DNA of 64,000 nucleotides from Inia geoffrensis (lineage: Eukaryota; Chordata; Mammalia; Artiodactyla; Iniidae): positions 81,638,784-81,702,783 of the forward strand of contig CM070910.1 of the NCBI GenBank assembly GCA_036417435.1, written 5' to 3'. The notes under the pieces are model-generated. The model was not told the origin of the DNA and did not search any database. It worked only from the letters and a program-made list of their open reading frames with translations. Positions 23,799 through 37,680 of the stretch are shown here, piece after piece; position 1 is the stretch's first letter; each line of letters starts with the position of its first letter. Both the position numbers and the translations under genes were made by a program.

Positions 23799-25534
23799 GT
23801 TGAGTCGATTTGGTTGAGCGAGGAGTAGGTCTTGTCTAATATATATTTGGCTTATGGAATGGTATCTGTCCTAATGTCCATCTCTGGTTTTATGCAGCCT
23901 CCCGACTCTCCTTTGACCTTAAGCAAGCATAAATTTCTTTGGTAAATGTGAGACTCTGCTGTGTTTTGAAATGCACTTCATACGTAGTCGTGTTTCCATT
24001 CCCGGTATTAGTGATATCTTATGATGTTTCTTTTTCTGTGTGACTTATTTCACTTAGAATCATCGTAACTAAATCCACTCATTATGCTGCTACTGGTCTG
24101 TGGCCATTGATTTCATTGTTGAGTGATATTCCATTGTAGGGATGTACCACAACTTCTATATCCATTTTTCTCTTTCTGGGCTATTGAAGTTGTACCATAG
24201 TCAAGGTTCCCGTACACAGAGCAGCCCCAAACTTTGGTGTGTCTCTGTCTTTTTCATTTAAATTTTCCGAATCTATAGCACCATAAGTGGAAGTGCCCTA
24301 GGCTCTCTAGCTTGTTTTTTTCTTTGTTCCAGGAAACACCATCCACTTCTCCAGAGTGGCTGTTTGCAATTTACATCCTGCCCATCAGCGTAACAAGGCT
24401 GCCGGTTCTCCATGGCCTGTCCTGCCTCTCTGTATTATACATATTTTTCGGAGGGCCCTTTTGATCAGTGGGAAGTGAGACTTCCTTGTAGTGCGGATTT
24501 CTATTGCAGGCTTGCTTGGTTGGCCAAAAAGTGCGTATGCGTTTTTTCCTGAATATATTCAGGAAAAAACGCATACGCCCGTTTTGGCCAAGTGCATCAC
24601 TGTCGAAATGCTGCCTCTTTTCCTACGATTTCAGAGCAATTCATATCTACCACCTGATTTCTGTTTTCTGCAATTTTGTGTCGTGTTCAAGTCCTCTTCA
24701 CAGTCTTCCTTCAATAAATTTTTGGATGATAGGGGTCATTTGGAACTCCGCAGGATTATGAGTTACAGTGCCAAAACTCTCCTTTTGTCAACTCGCTTTT
24801 TTGTCAGCTGACCACAAACCCGAATAATTGCTTCAGGCCCTAAACTCGTTCTGGCATGGCACGCTGAGCCTTTGGTGAATTCTTCTTCCTGTAGGGAAAT
24901 CATCGTTCAATGTGCCCGTCCAAACACATCGAGTTAGCCGCTCATTGGTTCTCCTTATTCCTGCTCATCTTACACAGAAATTGCAAACTGTGCCAAACAA
25001 AAGGTCAAAGGCACTGACTCTCCAAGTGGGGAGAATATTAATATCGCATCTGGAAAAGTGAACTCGAGTACCAGGGGGGGAAAATGGCGATGAATTTTAG
25101 AAATTTTGCCTGATCACTTCGTGGACCATATTCTGGGATTTCCATGCATATTTTAGCTGAAGGATAAATCCCTTAAACGTGGAGATTTGGGACCCGTGGA
25201 ATGGGAATCATGCACCATTACCTCAGAGGGTCTGCATTCCCTCACCAATAGTATCAGCCCCAAGTGTCCAGCCTTATCTCTCCCCCAGCTGTGGATGTAG
25301 AGGTGGTAAATCCAAGATTTCTCGCAAGACCTCAAGGACTTATTTAAGAATTTCTCTCTATTTCACAGTCCTTGTGCTTTCTTTTTCAAATTTATTTTTA
25401 TAAGGGGATTTAGCTTATTTACACTGCTGTGTGTATGCTGCTGTACACAAGTGATTTTCTTATGGAGACATATAAATGTATGGGTTTTAAGTTTCCTCAC
25501 AGTCAGGTTTATTCCTAGGTTTTGAATACGGGGT
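23799..25534. repeat. Satellite monomer U14 (1,736 bp)
   Basis: The palindrome (24520-24591) has two mismatched pairs (GTGCG left, CCCGTTTT right). It carries the rare stretch ATTCATATCTACCACCTGAT at about 24639-24658, otherwise seen in U36. It is absent from copy B. Confidence 0.97.
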
Positions 25535-27270
25535 GTTGAGTCGATTTGGTTGAGCGAGGAGTAGGTCTTGTCTAATATATATTTGGCTTATGGAATGGTA
25601 TCTGTCCTAATGTCCATCTCTGGTTTTATGCAGCCTCCCCACTCTCCTTTGACCTTAAGCAAGCATAAATTTCTTTTGTAAATGTGAGACTCTGCTGTGT
25701 TTTGAAATGCAGTTAATGCGTAGTCGTGTTTCCATTCCCGGTATTAGTGATATCTTATGATGTTTCTTTTTCTGTGTGACTTATTTCACTTAGAATCATC
25801 GTAAATAAATCCACTCATTATGCTGCTACTGGTCTGTGGCCATTGATTTCATTGTTGAGTGATATTCCATTGTAGGGGTGTACCACAACTTCTATATCCA
25901 TTTTTCTCTTTCTGGGCTATTGAAGTTGTACCATAGTCAAGGTTCCCGTACACAGAGCAGCCCCAAACTTTGGTGTGGCTCTGTCTTTTTCATTTAAATT
26001 TTCCGAATCTATAGCACCATAAGTGGAAGTGCCCTAGGCTCTCTAGCTTGGTTTTTTCTTTGTTCCAGGAAACACCATCCACTTCTCCAGAGTGGCTGTT
26101 GGCAATTTACATCCCGCCCATCAGCATGACAAGGCTGCCGGTTATCCATGGCCTGTCCTGCCTCTCTGGATTTTACATTTTTTTCGGAGGGCCCTTTTGA
26201 TCAGTGGGAAGTGAGACTTCCTTGTAGTGCGGATTTCTATTGCAGGCTTGCTTGGTTGGCCAAAAAGGGCGTATGCGTTTTTTCCTGAATATATTCAGGA
26301 AAAAATGCATACGCATTTTTTGGCCAAGTGCATCACTGTCGAAATGCTGCCTCTTTTCCTACGATTTCAGAGCAATTTTTATCTACCAACTGATATCTGT
26401 TTTCTGAAATTCTGTGTCGTGTTCAAGTCCTCTTCACAGTCTTCCTTCAATAAATTTTTGGATGATAGGGGTCATTTGGAACTCCGCAGGATTGTGAGTT
26501 ACAGTGCCAAAACTCTCCTTTTGTCAACTCGCTTTTTTGTGAGCTGACCACAAACCCGAATAATTGCGTCAGGCCCTAATTTCCTTCTGGCATGGCATGC
26601 TGAGCCTTTGGTGAATTCTTCTTCCTGTAGGGAAATCATCGTTCAATGTGCCCGTCCAAACACATCGAGTTAGCCGCTCATTGGTTCTCCTTATTCCTGC
26701 TCATCTTACACAGAAATTGCAAACTGTGCCAAACAAAAGGTCAAAGGCACTGACTCTCCAAGTGGGGAGAATATTAATATCGCATCTGGAAAAGTGAACT
26801 CGAGTACCAGGGGGGGAAAATGGCGATGAATTTTAGAAATTTTGCCTGATCACTTCGTGGACCATATTCTGGGATTTCCATGCATATTTTAGCTGAAGGA
26901 TAAATCCCTTAAACGTGGAGATTTGGGACCCGTGGAATGGGAATCATGCACCATTACCTCAGAGGGTCTGCATTCCCTCACCAATAGTATCAGCCCCAAG
27001 TGTCCAGCCTTATCTCTCCCCCAGCTGTGGATGTAGAGGTGGTAAATCCAAGATTTCTCGCAAGACCTCAAGGACTTATTTAAGAATTTCTCTCTATTTC
27101 ACAGTCCTTGTGCTTTCTTTTTCAAATTTATTTTTATAAGGGGATTTAGCTTATTTACACTGCTGTGTGTATGCTGCTGTACACAAGTGATTTTCTTATG
27201 GAGACATATAAATGTATGGGTTTTAAGTTTCCTCACAGTCAGGTTTATTCCTAGGTTTTGAATACGGGGT
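25535..27270. repeat. Satellite monomer U15 (1,736 bp)
   Basis: The palindrome (26256-26327) has a right arm reading TGCATACGCATTTTTT, giving three mismatched pairs. It is near-identical to U16 over most of its length, with a private GCAGTTAATGCG near 25710. It is absent from copy B. Confidence 0.97.
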
Positions 27271-29006
27271 GTTGAGTCGATTTGGTTGAGCGAGGAGTAG
27301 GTCTTGTCTAATATATATTTGGCTTATGGAATGGTATCTGTCCTAATGTCCATCTCTGGTTTTATGCAGCCTCCCCACTCTCCTTTGACCTTAAGCAAGC
27401 ATAAATTTCTTTTGTAAATGTGAGACTCTGCTGTGTTTTGAAATGCAGTTCATGCGTAGTCGTGTTTCCATTCCCGGTATTAGTGATATCTTATGATGTT
27501 TCTTTTTCTGTGTGACTTATTTCACTTAGAATCATCGTAAATAAATCCACTCATTATGCTGCTACTGGTCTGTGGCCATTGATTTCATTGTTGAGTGATA
27601 TTCCATTGTAGGGGTGTACCACAACTTCTATATCCATTTTTCTCTTTCTGGGCTATTGAAGTTGTACCATAGTCAAGGTTCCCGTACACAGAGCAGCCCC
27701 AAACTTTGGTGTGGCTCTGTCTTTTTCATTTAAATTTTCCGAATCTATAGCACCATAAGTGGAAGTGCCCTAGGCTCTCTAGCTTGGTTTTTTCTTTGTT
27801 CCAGGAAACACCATCCACTTCTCCAGAGTGGCTGTTGGCAATTTACATCCCGCCCATCAGCATGACAAGGCTGCCGGTTATCCATGGCCTGTCCTGCCTC
27901 TCTGGATTTTACATTTTTTTCGGAGGGCCCTTTTGATCAGTGGGAAGTGAGACTTCCTTGTAGTGCGGATTTCTATTGCAGGCTTGCTTGGTTGGCCAAA
28001 AAGGGCGTATGCGTTTTTTCCTGAATATATTCAGGAAAAAATGCATACGCATTTTTTGGCCAAGTGCATCACTGTCGAAATGCTGCCTCTTTTCCTACGA
28101 TTTCAGAGCAATTTTTATCTACCAACTGATATCTGTTTTCTGAAATTCTGTGTCGTGTTCAAGTCCTCTTCACAGTCTTCCTTCAATAAATTTTTGGATG
28201 ATAGGGGTCATTTGGAACTCCGCAGGATTGTGAGTTACAGTGCCAAAACTCTCCTTTTGTCAACTCGCTTTTTTGTGAGCTGACCACAAACCCGAATACT
28301 TGCTTCAGGCCCTAATTTCCTTCCGGCATGGCATGCTGAGCCTTTGGTGAATTCTTCTTCCTGTAGGGAAATCATCGTTCAATGTGCCCGTCCAAACACA
28401 TCGAGTTAGCCGCTCATTGGTTCTCCTTATTCCTGCTCATCTTCCACAGAAATTGCAAACTGTGCCAAACAAAAGGTCAAAGGCACTGACTCTCCAAGTG
28501 GGGAGAATATTAATATCGCATCTGGAAAGGTGAACTCGAATACCAGGGGGGGAACATGTCGATGAATTTTAGAAATTTTGCCTGATCACTTCTTGGACCA
28601 TATTCTGGGTTTTCCATGCATATTTTAGCTGAAGGATAAATCCCTTAAACGTGGAGATTTTGGACCCGTGGAATGGGAATCATGCACCATTACCTCAGAG
28701 GGTCTGCTTTCCCTCACCAATAGTATCAGCCCCAAGAGTCCAGCCTTATCTCTCCCCCAGCTGTGGATGTAGAGATGGTAAATCCAAGATTTCTCGCAAG
28801 ACCTCAAGGACTTATTTAAGAATTTCTCTCTATTTCACAGTCCTTGTGCTTTCTTTTTCAAATTTATTTTTATAAGGGTATTTAGCTTATTTACACTGCT
28901 GTGTGTATGCTGCTGTACACAAGTGATTTTCTTATGGAGACCTATAAATGTATGGGTTTTAAGTTTCTTCACAGTCAGGTTTATTCCTAGGTTTTGAATA
29001 CGGGGT
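27271..29006. repeat. Satellite monomer U16 (1,736 bp)
   Basis: The palindrome (27992-28063) has the same variant right arm as U15. It diverges from U15 mainly after about 28300. Equivalent in copy B: U29. Confidence 0.97.
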
Positions 29007-30742
29007 GTTGAGTCGATTTGGTTGAGCGAGGAGTAGGTCTTGTCTAATATATATTTGGCTTATGGAATGGTATCTGTCCTAATGTCCATCTCTGGTTTTA
29101 TGCAGCCTCCCCACTCTCCTTTAACCTTAAGGAAGCATAAATTTCTTTTGTAAATGTGAGACTCTGCTGTGTTTTGAAATGCAGTTCATGCGTAGTCGTG
29201 TTTCCATTCCCGGTATTAGTGATATCTTATGATGTTTCTTTTTCTGTGTGACTTATTTCACTTAGAATCATCGTAACTAAATCCACTCATTATGCTGCTA
29301 CTGGTCTGTGGCCATTGATTTCATTGTTGAGTGATATTCCATTGTAGGGATGTACCACAACTTCTCTATCCATTTTTCTCTTTCTGGGCTATTGAAGTTG
29401 TACCATAGTCAAGGTTCCCGTACACAGAGCAGCCCCAAACTTTGGTGTGGCTCTGTCTTTTTCATTTAAATTTTCCGAATCCATAGCACCATAAGTGGAA
29501 GGGCGCTAGGCTATCTAGCTTGGTTTTTTCTTTGTTCCAGGAAACACCATCCACTTCTCCAGAGTGGCTGTTGGCAATTTACATCCCGCCCATCAGCATG
29601 ACAAGGCTGCCGGTTCTCCATGTCCTGTCCTGCCTCTCTGGATTTTACATTTTTTTCGGAGGGCCCTTTTGATCAGTGGGAAGTGAGACTTCCTTGTAGT
29701 GCGGATTTCTATTGCAGTCTTGCTTGGTTGGCCAAAAAGGGCGTATGCGTTTTTTCCTGAATATATTCAGGAAAAAAGGCATACGCCCTTTTTGGCCAAG
29801 TGCATCACTGTCGAAATGCTGCCTCTTTTCCTACGATTTCAGAGCAATTTTTATCTAGCAACTGATATCTGTTTTCTGAAATTCTGTGTCGTGTTCAAAT
29901 CCTCTTCACAGTCTTCCTTCAATAAATTTTTGGATGATAGGGGTCATTTGGAACTCCGCAGGATTGTGAGTTACAGTGCCAAAACTCTCCTTTTGTCAAC
30001 TCGCTTTTTTGTGAGCTGACCACAAACCCGAATAATTGCTTCAGGCCCTAATCTCGTTCTGGCATGGCACGCTGAGCCTTTGGTGAATTCTTCTTCCTGT
30101 AGGGAAATCATCGTTCAATGTGCCTGTCCAAACACATCGAGTTAGCCGCTCATTGGTTCTCCTTATTCCTGCTCATCTTCCACCGAAATTGCAAACTGTG
30201 CCAAACAAAAGGTCAAAGGCACTGACTCTCCAAGTGGGGAGAATATTAATATCGCATCTGGAAAGGTGAACTCGAGTACCAGGGGGGGAAAATGGCGATG
30301 AATTTTAGAAATTTTGCCTGATCACTTCGTGGACCATATTCTGGGTTTTCCATGCATATTTTAGCTGAAGGATAAATCCCTTAAACGTGGAGATTTGGGA
30401 CCCGTGGAATGGGAATCATGCACCATTACCTCAGAGGGTCTGCATTCCCTCACCAATAGTATCAGCCCCAAGTGTCCAGCCTTATCTCTCCCCCAGCTGT
30501 GGATGTAGAGGTGGTAAATCCAAGATTTCTCGCAAGACCCCAAGGATTTATTTAAGAATTTCTCTCTATTTCACAGTCCTTGTGCTTTCTTTTTCAAATT
30601 TATTTTTATAAGGGTATTTAGCTTATTTACACTGCTGTGTGTATGCTGCTGTACACAAGTGATTTTCTTATGGAGACCTATAAATGTATGGGTTTTAAGT
30701 TTCTTCACAATCAAGTTTATTCCTAGGTTTTGAATACGGGGT
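29007..30742. repeat. Satellite monomer U17 (1,736 bp)
   Basis: The palindrome (29728-29799) has one mismatch (AAAAAAGGCATACG). Its right end carries CACAATCAAGTTTATT, a variant that recurs at later boundaries. Equivalent in copy B: U30. Confidence 0.97.
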
Positions 30743-32477
30743 GTTGAGTCGATTTGGTTGAGCGAGGAGTAGGTCTTGTCTAATATATATTTGGCTTATG
30801 GAATGGTATCTGTCCTAATGTCCATCTCTGGTTTTATGCAGCCTCCCCACTCTCCTTTGACCTTAAGCAAGCATAAATTTCTTTTGTAAATGTGAGACTC
30901 TGCTGTGTTTTGAAATGCAGTTCATGCGTAGTCGTGTTTCCATTCCCGGTATTAGTGATATCTTATGATGTTTCTTTTTCTGTGTGACTTATTTCACTTA
31001 GAATCATCGTAACTAAATCCACTCATTATGCTGCTACTGGTCTGTGGCCATTGATTTCATTGTTGAGTGATATTCCATTGTAGGGATGTACCACAACTTC
31101 TATATCCATTTTTCTCTTTCTGGGCTATTGAAGTTGTACCATAGTCAAGGTTCCCGTACACAGAGCAGCCCCAAACTTTGGTGTGGCTCTGTCTTTTTCA
31201 TTTAAATTTTCCGAATCTATAGCACCATAAGTGGAAGGGCGCTAGGCTCTCTAGCTTGGTTTTTTCTTTGTTCCAGGAAACACCATCCACTTCTCCAGAG
31301 TGGCTGTTGGCAATTTACATCCCGCCCATCAGCATGACAAGGCTGCCGGTTCTCCATGGCCTGTCCTGCCTCTCTGGATTTTACATTTTTTTCGGAGGGC
31401 CCTTTTGATCAGTGGGAAGTGAGACTTCCTTGTAGTGCGGATTTCTATTGCAGGCTTGCTTGGTTGGCCAAAAAGGGCGTATGCGTTTTTTCCTGAATAT
31501 ATTCAGGAAAAAACGCATACGCCCTCTTTGGCCAAGTGCATCACTGTCGAAATGCTGCCTCTTTTCCTACGATTTCAGAGCAATTTTTATCTACGAACTG
31601 ATATCTGTTTTCTGAAATTCTGTGTCGTGTTCAAGTCCTCTTCATAGTCTTCCTTCAATAAATTTTTGGATGATAGGGGTCATTTGGAACTCCGCAGGAT
31701 TATGAGTTACAGTGCCAAAACTCTCCTTTTGTCAACTCGCTTTTTGTGAGCTGACCACAAACCCGAATAATTGCTTCAGGCCCTAAACTCGTTCCGGCAT
31801 GGCACGCTGAGCCTTTGGTGAATTCTTCTTCCTGTAGGGAAATCATCATTCAATGTGCCCGTCTAAACACATCGAGTTAGCCGCTCATTGGTTCTCCTTA
31901 TTCCTGCTCATCTTCCACAGAAATTGCAAACTGTGCCAAACAAGAGGTCAAAGGCACTGACTCTCCAAGTGGGGAGAATGTTAATATCGCATCTGGAAAG
32001 GCGAACTCGAGTACCAGGGGGGGAAAATGGCGATGAATTTTAGAAATTTTGCCTGATCACTTCGTGGACCATATTCTGGGTTTTCCATGCATATTTTAGC
32101 TGAAGGATAAATCCCTTAAACGTGGAGATTTGGGACCCGCGGAATGGGAATCATGCACCATTACCTCAGAGGGTCTGCATTCCCTCACCAATAGAATCAG
32201 TCCCAAGTGTCCAGCCTTATCTCTTCCCCAGCTGTGGATGTAGAGGTGGTAAATCCAAGATTCCTCACAAGCCCTGAAGGACTTATTTAAGAATTTCTCT
32301 ATATTTCACAGTCTTTGTGTTTTGTTTTTCAAATTTATTTGTATAAGAGGAGTTATCTTATTTTCACTGCTGTGTTTATGCTGCTGTACACAAATGATTT
32401 TCTTACGGAGGCCTATAAATGTATGGGTTTTAAGTTTCTTCATAGTCAGGTATAACCCAAGGTTTTGATTACGGGGT
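30743..32477. repeat. Satellite monomer U18 (1,735 bp, recombinant)
   Basis: The palindrome (31464-31535) has one mismatch (CCCTCTTTGG), shared only with U34 among interior units. The unit has the TCTTCATAGTCTTCC variant of U31-U35. Its right end switches to U2-type sequence between 32203 and 32217, so it is a hybrid formed at the duplication junction. Confidence 0.96.
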
Positions 32478-34209
32478 GTTGAGTGCATTTGGTTGAGCAA
32501 CGAGTAGGTTTTTTCTAATATATATTTGGCTTGTGGAATGGTATATGTCCTAATGCCAACCTCTGGTTCTATGCAGCCTCCACACTCTCCTTTCCCCTTA
32601 AGCAAGCATAAGTTTCTTTTGTAAATGGAGACTCTGTTGTGTTTTGTAATGCAGTTCATGCGTAGCCGTGTTTACATTCCCGGTCTTAGTGATAACTTAT
32701 GATGTTTCTTTTTTTGTGTGACTTATTACACTTAGAATCATCGTACTGAAATCCACTCATTATGCTGCTACTGGTCTGTTGCCATTGATTTCATTGTTGA
32801 GTGATAGTCCATTGTAGGTATGTACCACAACTTCTAAATCTATTTTTCTCTTTCTGGGCTATTGAAGTTGTACCATAGTCAAGGTTCCCGTACACAGAGC
32901 AGCCCCAAACTTTGGTGTGGCTGTGTCTTTTTCATTTAAATTTTCCGAATCTATAGCACCATAAGTGGAAGTGCCCTAGGCTCTCTGGCTTGGTTTCTTC
33001 TTTGTTCCAGGAAACACCGTACACTTCTCCAGAGTGGCTGTTGGCAATTTACATCGCCCACATCAGCATAACAAGGCGGCCGGTACTTCATGGCCTGTCC
33101 TGCTTTTCTGGATTTTACACTTTTTTCGGGTGGCCCTTTTGTGTGGTGGAAGTGAGACTTTATTTTAGTGTGGTTTTCCATTGAGGCTTGCTTGGTTGGC
33201 CAAAAAGAGCGTATGCATTTTTTCCTGAATATATTCAGGAAAAAACGCATACGCCCTTTTTGGCCAAGTGCAGCACTGTCAAACTGCTGCCTCTTTTCTA
33301 CGCTTTCAGAGCAATTCTTATCTACCCCCTGATATCTGTTTACTGCAATTCTGCGTCGTGTTCAAGTCCTCTTCACAGTCTTCCTTCAATAAATTTTTGG
33401 ATGATAGGGGTCATTTGAAACTCTGCCGGATTGTGTGTTTCAGTGCAAAAAATCTCCTTTTCTCAACTCGCTTTCTTGTGAGCTGACCGCAAACCCGAAG
33501 ATTTGCTTCAGTCCCTAATCTCATTCCGGAATGGAACTCTGAGCCTTTGGTGAATTCTTCTTCCTGTAGGGAAATTAGAGTGCAATGTGCCCGACCAAAC
33601 ACATCGAGATAGCAGCTAATTGGTTCTCCTTATTCCTGATCATATTCTACAGAAATTGAAAACTGTGCGAAACAAGAGGTCAAAGGCAGTGACTCTCCAA
33701 GTGGGGAGAATGTTAATATAGCATCTGGAACGGCGAACTCGAGTACCAGGGTGCGAAAATGGCGATGAGTTTTAGAAATTTTGCCTGATCACTTTGTGGA
33801 CCATATTCTGGGTTTTCCATGCATATTTTAGCTGAACGATAAATCCCTTAAACATGGAGATTTGGGACCCGTTGAATGGGATCCATGCACAATTACCTCA
33901 AAGGGTCTGCATTCCCTCACCAATAGTATCAGCCCCAAGTGTGCAGCCTTATCTCTCCCACAGCTGTGGATGTAGAGGTGGTAAATCCAAGATTTCTCAC
34001 AAGCCCTCAAGGACTTATTTAAGAATTTCTCTCTATTTCACAGTCCTTGTGCTTTCTTTTTCAAATTTATTTTTATAAGGGGATTTAGCTTATTTACACT
34101 GCCGTGTGTATGCTGCTGTACACAAATGATTTTCTTATGTAGACCTATAAATGTATGGGTTTTAATTTTCTTCATAGTCAGGTATATTCCTACGTTTTGA
34201 ATACGGGGT
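32478..34209. repeat. Satellite monomer U19 (1,732 bp, copy of U3)
   Basis: This is a copy of the edge-like U3, now in the array interior. The palindrome (33196-33267) has the same two mismatches as U3. Confidence 0.97.
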
Positions 34210-35943
34210 GTTGAGTCCATTTGGTTGAGCGAGGAGTAGGTCTTGTCTAACATATATTTGGCTTATGGAATGGTATCTGTCCTAATGTTAACCACTGGTT
34301 TTATGCAGCCTCCCCACTCTCCTTTGACCTTAAGCAAGCATAAATTTCTTTTGTAAATGTGAGTCTCTGTTGTGTTTTGGAATGCAGTTCACAAGTAGTC
34401 GTGTTTACATTCCCGGTATTAGTGATATGTTATGATGTTTCTTTTTCTGTGTGACTTATTTCACTTAGAATCATCGTAACTAAATCCACTCATTATGCTG
34501 CTACTGGTCTGTTGCCATTTATTTCATTGTTGAGTGATATTCCATTGTAGGGATGTACCACAACTTCTATATCCATTTTTCTCTTTCTGGGCTATTGAAG
34601 TTGTACCAGAGTCAAGGTTCCCGTACACAGAGCAGCCCCAAACTTTGATGTGGTTCTGTCTTTTTCATTTAAATTTTCCGAATCTATAGCACCATAAGTG
34701 GAAGTGCCCTAGGCTCTCTAGCTTGCTTTTTTCTTTGTTCCAGGAAACACCATCCACATCTCCAGAGTGGCTGTTGGCAATTTACATCCCGCCCATCAGC
34801 ATAACAAGGCTGCCGGTTCTCCATGGCCTGTCCTGCCTCTCTGGATTTTACATTTTTTTCGGCGGGCCCTTTTGATCGGTGGGAAGTGAGACTTCCTTGT
34901 AGTGCGGATTTCCATTGCAGGCTTGCTTGGTTGGCCAAAAAGGGCGTATGCGTTTTTTCCTGAATATATTCAGGAAAAAACGCATACGCCCTTTTTGGCC
35001 AAGTGCATCACTGTCGAACTGCTGCCTCTTTTCCTACGATTTCAGAGCAATTCTTATCTACCACCTGATATCTGTTTTCTGCAATTCTGTGTCGTGTTCA
35101 AGTCCTCTCCACAGTCTTCCTTCAATAAATTTTTGGATGATAGGGGTCATTTGGAACTCCGCAGGATTGTGAGTTACAGTGCCAAAAATCTCCTTTTCTC
35201 AACTCGCTTTCTTGTGAGCTGACCGCAAACCCGAATAATTGCTTCAGGCCCTAATCTCGTTCCGGCATTGCACGCTGAGCCTTTGGTGAATTCTTCTTCC
35301 TGTAGGGAAATCATCGTTCAATGTGCCCGTCCAAACACATCGAGTTAGCCGCTCATTGGTTCTCCTTATTCCTGCTCATCTTCCACAGAAATTGCAAACT
35401 GTGCCAAGCAAGAGGTCAAAGGCACTGACTCTCGAAGTGGGGAGAATGTTAATATCGCATCTGGAAAGGAGAACTCGAGTAACGGGGGGAAAATGGCGAT
35501 GAATGTTAGAAATTTTGCCTGATCACTTCGTGGACCATATTCTGGGTTTTCCATGCATATTTTAGCTGAAGGATAAATCCCTTAAACGTGGAGATTTGGG
35601 ACCCGTGGAATGGGAATCATGCACCATTACATCAAAGGGTCTGCATTCCCTCACCAATAGTATCAGCCCCAAGTGTCCAGCCTTACCTTTCCCCCAGCTG
35701 TGGATGTAGATGTGGTAAATCCAAGATTTCTCGCAAGACCTCAAGGACTTATTTAAGAATTTCTCTCTATTTCACAGTCCTTGTGCTTTCTTTTTCAAAT
35801 TTATTTTTATAAGGGGATTTAGATTATTTACACTGCTGTGTGTATGCTGCTGTACACAAGTGATTTTCTTATGGAGACCTATAAATGTATGGGTTTTAAG
35901 TTTCTTCACAGTCAGGTTTATTCCTAGGTTTTGAATACGGGGT
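34210..35943. repeat. Satellite monomer U20 (1,734 bp, copy of U4)
   Basis: Perfect palindrome (34931-35002). One substitution against U4 seen at 35505. Confidence 0.97.
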
Positions 35944-37680
35944 GTTGAGTCGATTTGGCTGAGCGAGGAGTAGGTCTTGTCTAATATATATTTGGCTTTT
36001 GGAATGGTATCTGTCCTAATGTCCATCTCTGGTTTTATGCAGCCTCCGCACTCTCCTTTGACCTTAAGCAAGCATAAATTTCTTTTGTAAATGTGAGACT
36101 CTGTTGTGTTTTGAAATGCAGTTCATGCGTAGTCGTGTTTCCATTCCCGCTATTAGTGATATCTTATGATGTTTCTTTTTCTGTGTGACTTATTTCACTT
36201 AGAATCATCGTAACTAAATCCACTCATTATGCTGCTACTGGTCTGTGGCCATTGATTTCATTGTTGAGTGATATTCCATTGTAGGGATGTACCACAACTT
36301 CTATATCCATTTTTCTCTTTCTGGGCTATTGAAGTTGTACCATAGTCAAGGTTCCCGTACACAGAGCAGCCCCAAATTTTCGTGTGGCTCTGTCTTTTTC
36401 ATTTAAATTTTCCGAATCTATAGCACCATAAGTGGAAGTGCCCTAGGCTCTCTAGCTTGTTTTTTTCTTTGTTCCAGGAAACACCATCCACTTCTCCAGA
36501 GTGGCTGTTGGCAATTTACATCCCGCCCATCAGCATAACAAGGCTGTTGGTTCTCCATGGCCTGTCCTGACTCTCTGTATTTTACATTTATTTCGGAGGG
36601 CCCTTTTGATCGGTGGGAAGTGAGACTTCCTTGTAGTGCGGATTTCCATTGCAGGCTTGCTTGGTTGGCCAAAAAGGGCGTATGCGTTTTTTCCTGAATA
36701 TATTCAGGAAAAAACGCATACGCCCTTTTTGGCCAAGTGCATCACTGTCGAACTGCTGCCTCTTTTCCTACGATTTCAGAGCAATTCTTATCTACCACCT
36801 GATATCTGTTTTCTGCAATTCTGTGTCGTGTTCAAATCCTCTTCACAGTCTTCCTTCAATAAATTTTTGGATGATAGGGGTCATTTGGAACTCCGCAGGA
36901 TTGTGAGTTACAGTGCCAAAAATCTCCTTTTCTCAACTCGCTTTCTTGTGAGCTGACCGCAAACCCGAATAATTGCTTCAGGCCCTAATCTCGTGCCGGC
37001 ATGGCACGCTGAGCCTTTGGTGAATTCTTCTTCCTGGAGGGAAATCATCGTTCAGTGTGCCCGTCCAAACACATCGAGTTAGCCGCTCATTGGTTCTCCT
37101 TATTCCTGCTCATCTTCCACAGAAATTGCAAACTGTGCCAAACAAGAGGTGAAAGGCACTGACTCTCCAAGTGGGGAGTATGTTAATATCGCATCTGGAA
37201 AGGCGAACTCGAGTACCAGGGGGGGGGAAATGGCAATGAATTTTAGAAATTTTGCCTGATCACTTCGTGGACCATATTCTGGGTTTTCCATGCATATTTT
37301 AGCTGAAGGATAAATCCCTTAAACGTGGAGATTTGGGACGCGTGGAATGGGAAACATGCACCATTACCTCAGAGGGTCTGCATTCCCTCACCAATAGTAA
37401 CAGCCCCAAGTGTCCAGCCTTATCTCTCCCCCAGCTGTGGATGTAGAGGTGGTAAATCCAAGATTTCTCGCAAGACCTCAAGGACTTATTTAAGAATTTC
37501 TCTCTATTTCACAGTCCTTGTGCTTTCTTTTTCAAATTTATTTTCATAAGGGGATTTAGATTATTTACACTGCTGTGTGTATGCTGCTGTACACAAGTGA
37601 TTTTCTTATGGAGACCTATAAATGTATGGGTTTTAAGTTTCTTCACAGTCAGGTTTATTCCTAGGTTTTGAATACGGGGT
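35944..37680. repeat. Satellite monomer U21 (1,737 bp, copy of U5)
   Basis: Perfect palindrome (36665-36736). It has a G9 run near 37219 against G8 in U5, which changes the block shift by one base. Confidence 0.97.

Larger units (their letters stand above)
4450..32211 (+). repeat. Copy A of a 27,762-bp tandem duplication (16 monomers)
   Basis: Everything from about 4450 reappears from about 32212 at a constant shift of 27,762 bp (27,763 between a G8/G9 run difference at ~9454 and an A7/A6 run difference at ~17617). The right end lies between 32203 and 32217: U18 sequence typical of later units (AATAGAATCAG) gives way to sequence typical of U2 (CTCTTCCCCAGCTG). Monomer phase is preserved across the junction, which points to homologous unequal crossover between misaligned arrays. 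Confidence 0.92.
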
